A stretch of DNA of 6,944 nucleotides from the NCBI GenBank assembly GCA_032249055.1, contig JAVVGP010000047.1, positions 1 through 6,944 on the forward strand, read 5' to 3'. Of the stretch, positions 1-4,647 are shown in pieces. This DNA is from SCGC-AAA471-B05 sp032249055 (GTDB lineage Archaea; Thermoproteota; Thermoprotei; Gearchaeales; Gearchaeaceae). The notes beneath the pieces were generated by a model that did no database searches, had not been told where the DNA came from, and saw only the letters and a program-made list of their open reading frames with translations. A program made the translations under genes and the position numbers. Each line of letters starts with the position of its first letter. The first letter of the stretch is position 1.

Positions 1-977
1 AAAGGATTAAACCAAACAATATACTTTACTTTTCTTCTTATTTCTTCTAATGAATTTTTAAGAATTTCAATATCTCCTAGATCAAGACCATCACTTACAA
101 TAATAAGTATAGTTTTTTGATCCAAAACTTCTGAGTAATTTTTAAGCAAAGAATTTAAAGCAAAGCCTATTCTTGTACCGCTCTTCCATATATTTATTTT
201 ATCCGATAAATTATCTTTAGCTTTTTCAAAGCTATACCCCTTCAGATATTCATCAGCTTTTACCAAGCTTGTGCTAAAACAAAATGTTGAGCTTTTATGA
301 AACTTATTTGCCACACAATACATTAATGCAAACAATTTTTCTACATAATCATCCATTGAAGCACTTATATCGCATATTAAAACAATTTTTGCTCTATTCA
401 TTTTCCTATTTTTTCTCATTAAATACAATATTTCTCCACCATAAGCTAGGTTTTTTCTATAAGTTTTTCTCATATCGATATAACCTTTCCTTTCATTCCA
501 ATATCTTAAACCTCTATACGTTGCTAGAAGTTTTATTAAAGTTTTCAAAGACCTTCTTACATTTATTACGTCTGAATGTTTACTATTACTAAGGCTTCTT
601 TTTGATCTAGATTCATAAGGACTATACATAAATTTAAAATTAAATTTCGTATCTTCTTCACTTTTTCCTTCCATTCCAAAAGGAAACTCTTTATCTGAGA
701 TTTCAGGAATATCTATAATTTCTTCATTTTCAATATCTACTTCTTCTATAATTTCGCTATATAATTTATAAAATAGTGAATCAAAGATTGCATAATCTTC
801 AAATCTTTTTACAAAAATAGCTCTTAAAACAATGTATATTTTTTTCTTATTAAGGTTTTCAAAAAGACCTAATGCTTTTATCGCATCAACAGAATCCATC
901 GGAGATACTTTTACTCCTCGATTTCTTAACTCCCTTGCAAATCTCAAAATAAAAGTAATTAAAATTTCATTGTTCAT
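1..977 (-). CDS. CoxE-like von Willebrand factor A (VWA) domain protein, 3' end cut by window edge
   Basis: I translated this frame by hand: it is open from ATG at 977-975 to the left edge, giving 325 residues with no stop. A TAA at 980-978 directly precedes the ATG in frame, so no upstream start is possible. The C-terminal half is a VWA fold with a complete metal-ion (MIDAS) site: DISAS at 203-207, Thr268 in SGTRIG and Asp296 in VSDG. The last visible residues, YIVWFNP, match the strand that precedes the C-terminal tail in CoxE proteins, so only a short tail is probably missing. The N-terminal ~150 residues are helical and highly charged, with an acidic stretch around 76-110. CoxE proteins act in the cytoplasm with a MoxR-type ATPase in maturing the active site of CO-dehydrogenase-type molybdoenzymes. 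The ATPase gene ends only 5 bases upstream, so the two are probably co-transcribed. Family assignment is firm; substrate is inferred from the neighbours. Confidence 0.88.
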   Translation of the reverse strand, partial: MNNEILITFILRFARELRNRGVKVSPMDSVDAIKALGLFENLNKKKIYIVLRAIFVKRFEDYAIFDSLFYKLYSEIIEEVDIENEEIIDIPEISDKEFPFGMEGKSEEDTKFNFKFMYSPYESRSKRSLSNSKHSDVINVRRSLKTLIKLLATYRGLRYWNERKGYIDMRKTYRKNLAYGGEILYLMRKNRKMNRAKIVLICDISASMDDYVEKLFALMYCVANKFHKSSTFCFSTSLVKADEYLKGYSFEKAKDNLSDKINIWKSGTRIGFALNSLLKNYSEVLDQKTILIIVSDGLDLGDIEILKNSLEEIRRKVKYIVWFNP

Positions 978-982
978 TTAAT

Positions 983-1867
983 TTATGAAAGAAGAGAATT
1001 AAAATCGATCTTAGCTAAAGTAGAGAAATCATCAGGATTCTTAGCTAAGCAACCTAAAAACATTTTTATATTCGATGAATCTAATTTTTCAATTCTTGCT
1101 TCATTTATAGCTCTGCTAAAATCCAGCGTTTCAGATATTCCTGGTTTCTTTAATATGTTATCCATTTGCCTTATTCTTGAAACAACTCTTACGATTTGCT
1201 CCGCAACTCTTTCATTTAAATTAGGTACTTTTAGTTTAATTATTTTAAGTTCTTTTTCATAACTAGGATAACCTATGTAGAGATATAAGCATCTTCTTCT
1301 TAATCCATCACCTAACTCTCTAGTTCTATTAGATGTAATTATAACGATAGGTTCTTGTTTAGCTTTAAAAGTTCCTATTTCTGGTATAGTTACTTGAAAC
1401 TCTGCTAGGAATTCTAAAAGGAAGCCTTCAAATTCTTCGTCTGCTCGATCAATTTCATCAATAAGAAGAACAGGAGGTATTTGCCCTTCATGTAATATAG
1501 CCTTCAATAATGGCCTCTTAAGCAAAAATCTTTCACTAAATATATAATTTTCCAATTCTTCTTGATTTTTCGAATTTTCTCTTATTTTTATTTCTATAAG
1601 TTGCCTCATGTAATCCCATTCATATATCGTTTCAGAAGCTGTAAGTCCTTCATAACATTGTAATCTAATTAGTTCTGTATTCAAACCTTGAGAAAGAACC
1701 TTTGCAATCTCAGTTTTACCGCAACCAGGTTCTCCTTCAATTAATAAAGGTTTTTTTAATTTTAATGCTAGATAAACAGAAAACAAAATATTATCATCAG
1801 CTACATAGTTTGCTTTTTCGAATATCTTTTTCAAATCTTCTATCGTTAACCAATCTAAATTATACAC
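983..1867 (-). CDS. MoxR-family AAA+ ATPase, CoxD-like molybdoenzyme maturation chaperone
   Basis: This 294-residue protein has all core AAA+ motifs: Walker A GEPGCGKT at 45-52, Walker B LLIDEID at 134-140, sensor-1 Asn180 in ITSN, an arginine-finger region RRR at 190-192, and a sensor-2-like segment KKPGISETLDFSRAI at 240-254 typical of the CoxD branch of MoxR ATPases. Length is normal for that branch. In the aerobic CO dehydrogenase system, CoxD uses ATP to help install the sulfido-metal centre in the folded large subunit, working with the VWA protein CoxE. Here it lies between a CoxL-like subunit (35-base gap upstream) and a CoxE-like gene (5-base gap downstream), which supports the same role. 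The start is GTG at 1867-1865. The frame stays open upstream only to a TAA at 1909-1907 and contains no ATG, GTG or TTG there, so GTG is the best choice. No Shine-Dalgarno sequence is visible. Confidence 0.92.
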   Translation of the reverse strand: MYNLDWLTIEDLKKIFEKANYVADDNILFSVYLALKLKKPLLIEGEPGCGKTEIAKVLSQGLNTELIRLQCYEGLTASETIYEWDYMRQLIEIKIRENSKNQEELENYIFSERFLLKRPLLKAILHEGQIPPVLLIDEIDRADEEFEGFLLEFLAEFQVTIPEIGTFKAKQEPIVIITSNRTRELGDGLRRRCLYLYIGYPSYEKELKIIKLKVPNLNERVAEQIVRVVSRIRQMDNILKKPGISETLDFSRAINEARIEKLDSSNIKMFLGCLAKNPDDFSTLAKIDFNSLLS

Positions 1868-1902
1868 TAAAATATGAATATGTTTTAACTTTATTAAATC
1901 TT

Positions 1903-3939
1903 TTACTTAGCTAACAAAATCCAGTCTTCTAAATTTATTGGAGTTTTCCTTATTCTTTTTCCAACAACTTGTTCAATTGCTCTAACTACTGCAGGAGGAA
2001 CGCCAATCGTAGGACTTTCTCCTAGCCCTTTCGCTTGAACTGGTATAGGTGAAGGATATTCAGCAAACATAGGAATAACTTTTGTAGCTTCCATAGCTGA
2101 AGGTACTCCTGCATCAAGAATGCTACTAACTAAAAGCTGACCTTCTTTATTATATGGAGCAGATTCAAAATAAACTTGGGATAAACCTTGAATTGAGCCT
2201 CCAATAACTTGTCCTTCAGCTACTTCTCTAACTAAAACCTTTCCTACATCATAATATGCTAATATTTCAGTTATTTTTACTTTACCTTCTATTATTTTTG
2301 CTACTGCAAGATTTGCTCCTAAAGAATTTAGATTGATACCTTTTGCCTCATAGGTTACCTTTTCTTCGTATCTTCCTTTTAACAATTCTTCAATTGAAAA
2401 ATTATCGCCCAATTCTCTTTTGGCTTTTTCAATTATTCTTCTACAAGCTTCTACCAATGCTGAGCCCGCTAATATTGCACTCCTGCTACCCCATGTACCT
2501 ACTCCTGTATCAAGTTCTTCAGTATCTCCATGCATAAGCTTTACTTTTTCTTCACCAATTCCTAATTCTTTGCTAACAATTTTCTTAACAAATTCCTCAT
2601 GACCCTGTCCATGAACGCTACCACCTAGCCAGACTTTAACTTCACCATTTTCAATAACGACCTTTACAGATTCACCTTCAGATTTATCAGGAATCAAAAC
2701 AAAGAAAGAAATTCCAACCTTTTCTCCTTTTTTAACATAGTCTTTATATTTCAAAGCATCAACAGCATTTTCAAAGAAAGTTTTAGCAGGAGGAACTCTA
2801 AATTTTGTGATCGAAACAAATTCTTCATCTATTAAATTTCTTAGCCTTAGTTCAACAGGATCGATTTTAAGCTCATCAGCAAGTAAATCCATCATTCTTT
2901 CAATAAAGAAGGCTGCTTCAGGTCTTCCTGCACCTCTATATGGGCCAAGAGGAACTTTATTTGTGCATACAGACATTGCAACAATATGTAAATTTCTTAT
3001 TGCATAAGGACCTGTTATTTGGTAAGATATCCAACGTGGACCAAAAATAGCAATTCCTAAAGGATAGGCTCCTGCATCTATTATAATTTCAGCATCCATA
3101 AATAATATTCTTCCATCCCTTTCCGAACCTAAGCTAATCTTAGCATATACTCCTCTTCCATGCTGAGTAGCTAATAAATGTTCTCTTCTTGTTTCGATCC
3201 ATTTAACTGGTCTTTTTGTTTTCATTGAAGCATATGCAGCAATTACATATTCTGGATATATGCTTGCTTTTGAGCCAAATGCTCCGCCCGTATCTAAATG
3301 AATTACCCTTATCATTTCCTTTGGTATATTCAGAACTTTTGCAAGTCCTTCCCTCCAGCTATGAACAGATTGTGTTGAAGCCCAGATGTTCAGCTTATTG
3401 CCATCATAGTAAGCAACGATTCCTCTTGGTTCAATAGGGTTTGGAATTACTCTTTCATTGCAAAGTTGATCTGAAACAATAACAGGTGCTTCAAATTTAA
3501 TTTTTTCACCTACTTCATAATAGTTAAAAATATTTGAGTTCATTCCTTTATGTATTGGCTCAGATTTTAAAGCTTCAAATGGATCAACTATTGGCTTCAA
3601 TGGTTCATATTCTACCTCAACTTCTTCAGCCTTATCTTCTACTTCATATCTATCCTTTCCTAAAACAGCAGCTACAGGTTGACCAACATAATTTACATAA
3701 TCTGTTGCAAGTACAGGATAATCTACTTTAATAGGTGATTCAGATTCTTCTTCAGCTATTACGCTCATTGAAGCTTTCAAATCATAACCAGTTATTTCTC
3801 CCTTAACTTTAAGTATTCTGGCTCTTGCATATGGACTTCTTACCACTTTTAAATAAAGCATATCTTTAAGGTAAATATCATCGACAAATTTCCCTTTTCC
3901 AAGAACATAATTTCTTTTATCTATTTCGAAGCTGTTCAT
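1903..3939 (-). CDS. Xanthine oxidase-family molybdopterin-binding large subunit (CoxL/aldehyde-dehydrogenase-like, non-copper type)
   Basis: This 678-residue cytoplasmic oxidoreductase subunit holds the Mo-pterin cofactor that hydroxylates aldehydes, CO-like or heterocyclic substrates. The N-terminal a/b-hammerhead domain spans about 10-120. It is followed by EPRG at 170-173, the Moco-binding loop GGAFGSK at 218-224, the active-site loop PYRGAGR at 333-339, GSVHGQGHE at 440-448, GTWGSRS at 481-487, and the catalytic Glu641 in KGLGES. The PYRGAGR loop is that of form II enzymes and aldehyde dehydrogenases; it lacks the Cys that binds copper in true CO dehydrogenase (AYxCSFR). The protein is shorter than the usual 750-800 residues because of trimmed segments near 371-408 and 500-540, yet all cofactor motifs remain. 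ATG 3939-3937 follows an in-frame TAA directly, fixing the start. FAD and 2Fe-2S partners are not adjacent; CoxD- and CoxE-like genes follow. Substrate is uncertain; an aldehyde such as glyceraldehyde is one archaeal precedent. Confidence 0.93.
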   Translation of the reverse strand: MNSFEIDKRNYVLGKGKFVDDIYLKDMLYLKVVRSPYARARILKVKGEITGYDLKASMSVIAEEESESPIKVDYPVLATDYVNYVGQPVAAVLGKDRYEVEDKAEEVEVEYEPLKPIVDPFEALKSEPIHKGMNSNIFNYYEVGEKIKFEAPVIVSDQLCNERVIPNPIEPRGIVAYYDGNKLNIWASTQSVHSWREGLAKVLNIPKEMIRVIHLDTGGAFGSKASIYPEYVIAAYASMKTKRPVKWIETRREHLLATQHGRGVYAKISLGSERDGRILFMDAEIIIDAGAYPLGIAIFGPRWISYQITGPYAIRNLHIVAMSVCTNKVPLGPYRGAGRPEAAFFIERMMDLLADELKIDPVELRLRNLIDEEFVSITKFRVPPAKTFFENAVDALKYKDYVKKGEKVGISFFVLIPDKSEGESVKVVIENGEVKVWLGGSVHGQGHEEFVKKIVSKELGIGEEKVKLMHGDTEELDTGVGTWGSRSAILAGSALVEACRRIIEKAKRELGDNFSIEELLKGRYEEKVTYEAKGINLNSLGANLAVAKIIEGKVKITEILAYYDVGKVLVREVAEGQVIGGSIQGLSQVYFESAPYNKEGQLLVSSILDAGVPSAMEATKVIPMFAEYPSPIPVQAKGLGESPTIGVPPAVVRAIEQVVGKRIRKTPINLEDWILLAK

Positions 3940-3960
3940 TTAAATTTTATTCATAATCTT

Positions 3961-3969
3961 AAATAAAAG
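3961..3969 (-). promoter_or_regulatory. Candidate archaeal TATA box for the CoxL-like operon
   Basis: On the minus strand the sequence reads CTTTTATTT, centred about 26 bases before the ATG at 3939, with a purine/A-rich BRE-like GTTAAG just upstream. That spacing would place the transcript start at or next to the ATG, which fits a leaderless mRNA and the absence of a Shine-Dalgarno sequence. The region is very AT-rich, so chance matches are likely; the support is the spacing and its place after a probable terminator. Confidence 0.4.
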
Positions 3970-3995
3970 CTTAACTCTGAAAACGCTTATTTGAT

Positions 3996-4001
3996 AAAAA
4001 A
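3996..4001 (-). terminator. U-tract transcription terminator candidate after the TorD-like gene
   Basis: The minus strand carries TTTTTT in the context AAAATCTTTTTTATC, about 32 bases past the TAA of the TorD-like gene. Archaeal RNA polymerase commonly terminates at such U-runs without a hairpin. No stable GC-rich stem precedes it. Its place between one operon's last stop and the next operon's TATA-like box makes it plausible. Confidence 0.4.
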
Positions 4002-4032
4002 GATTTTGCTATAACTTTCGAGATAATTTAGT

Positions 4033-4623
4033 TTAAACATGATTATCATGAAAAGTATTTTTAAACTCATCATGAAACCTAACGTTCTGGGAAGAGTATT
4101 CAATATTGGATAGCAGATCCTTCAATAACTCTATATCATTGTCAATAAGTTCTAAAAGTATCATGGCAGCTTTTGATAATTTTTCATTAGAAGTTATAAT
4201 TCCCTTTAGTAATGGTTTTAAATGAGTATTAAGAAACCTTAATTGAATAGTTCTAAGTCTTTTAACATTGTCGAAATCACCTAGCTTTAAAGCTCTAACT
4301 TCATCATTTACAAGCTGAGACATGAATGCGAACATAGTTTTAAGACTTCCAGCGTTACCTTCAATAATATAACCAGCGTTTTCATAAAATTCCTTAATAA
4401 CTTTAACAAATAAACTTCGAGTAACAGGGTCAAGATCAACTCTATAATTTTCTGCAGATAAGTCCAAAAGCTCATCTATATTCTTAGTTAGCTCATTTAA
4501 TTCTTCATCATTTAAGCCCAATAACCGTAGAACGTTTAATGCTTCAGGATTGTTTATATTTAGAGTTATTATTGAGAGATACATTAAACTTCTACCGTTT
4601 GTTATAGAAAGAAGATCTTCCAT
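4033..4623 (-). CDS. TorD/DmsD-like molybdoenzyme assembly chaperone
   Basis: This 196-residue protein is almost entirely predicted helix, with no signal peptide or membrane segment, and has the usual size of TorD-family chaperones. Family-like features are the N-terminal R-x-x-x-Y segment near 11-15, a central helix pair at about 93-110 (LKTMFAFMSQLVNDEV, where the family has its D-H-x-x-E-L-x-F-M-type signature), and QLRFLNTHLKPLL at 127-139, which resembles the conserved Q-x-x-F-L-x-x-H-L-x-x-W stretch. The signature is degenerate, so the call rests on these partial matches plus context. TorD proteins bind the N-terminal signal region and apo-form of DMSO-reductase-family catalytic subunits in the cytoplasm until the Mo cofactor is inserted. 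The gene begins 24 bases after the TtrA-like gene, so that enzyme is the likely client. The ATG lacks a Shine-Dalgarno sequence. The C-terminus contains a repeated FHD motif and three His residues in the last 15. Confidence 0.7.
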   Translation of the reverse strand: MEDLLSITNGRSLMYLSIITLNINNPEALNVLRLLGLNDEELNELTKNIDELLDLSAENYRVDLDPVTRSLFVKVIKEFYENAGYIIEGNAGSLKTMFAFMSQLVNDEVRALKLGDFDNVKRLRTIQLRFLNTHLKPLLKGIITSNEKLSKAAMILLELIDNDIELLKDLLSNIEYSSQNVRFHDEFKNTFHDNHV

Positions 4624-4647
4624 AAAAAAATAAAATTTATTTTATAA
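4624..4647 (-). other. AT-only intergenic spacer with T-run between ttrA-like and torD-like genes
   Basis: All 24 bases are A or T. On the minus strand the spacer ends in TTTTTTT immediately before the ATG of the TorD-like gene, and it includes a 7-base inverted repeat (AAATAAA / TTTATTT) with one base between the arms. It has no Shine-Dalgarno sequence. The T-run could partly terminate transcripts leaving the TtrA-like gene, which would lower chaperone expression relative to enzyme; this is inference. Confidence 0.3.

Noticed and set aside
284..592. Plus-strand open frame of about 100 codons rich in Phe, Leu and Tyr
   Set aside because: It lies opposite the CoxE-like VWA gene, whose motifs are clear. 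The composition is what the antisense of an AT-rich coding region gives, with no recognisable domain.
1889..1899. TATA-like ATTTAATAAAG about 28 bases before the GTG of the MoxR gene
   Set aside because: The 35-base gap fits co-transcription with the large subunit, and such AT strings are expected by chance here; an internal promoter cannot be supported from sequence alone.
2343..3731. Several plus-strand open frames of 60-73 codons
   Set aside because: All lie antisense to the CoxL-like gene, which has full-length family motifs. None has a domain or convincing start signal.
1903..3939. Call as true form I CO dehydrogenase large subunit
   Set aside because: The active-site loop is PYRGAGR and lacks the Cys of AYxCSFR that binds copper.
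3940..3954. Micro-frame ATG-AAT-AAA-ATT-TAA directly before the large-subunit ATG
   Set aside because: If the TATA-like box at 3961-3969 is used, the transcript starts at about 3939 and would not include it.
4639..4646. TATAAAAT before the TorD-like gene as a promoter
   Set aside because: Its centre is only about 20 bases from the ATG, so a normal start site would fall inside the gene; the short gap fits read-through from the TtrA-like gene.
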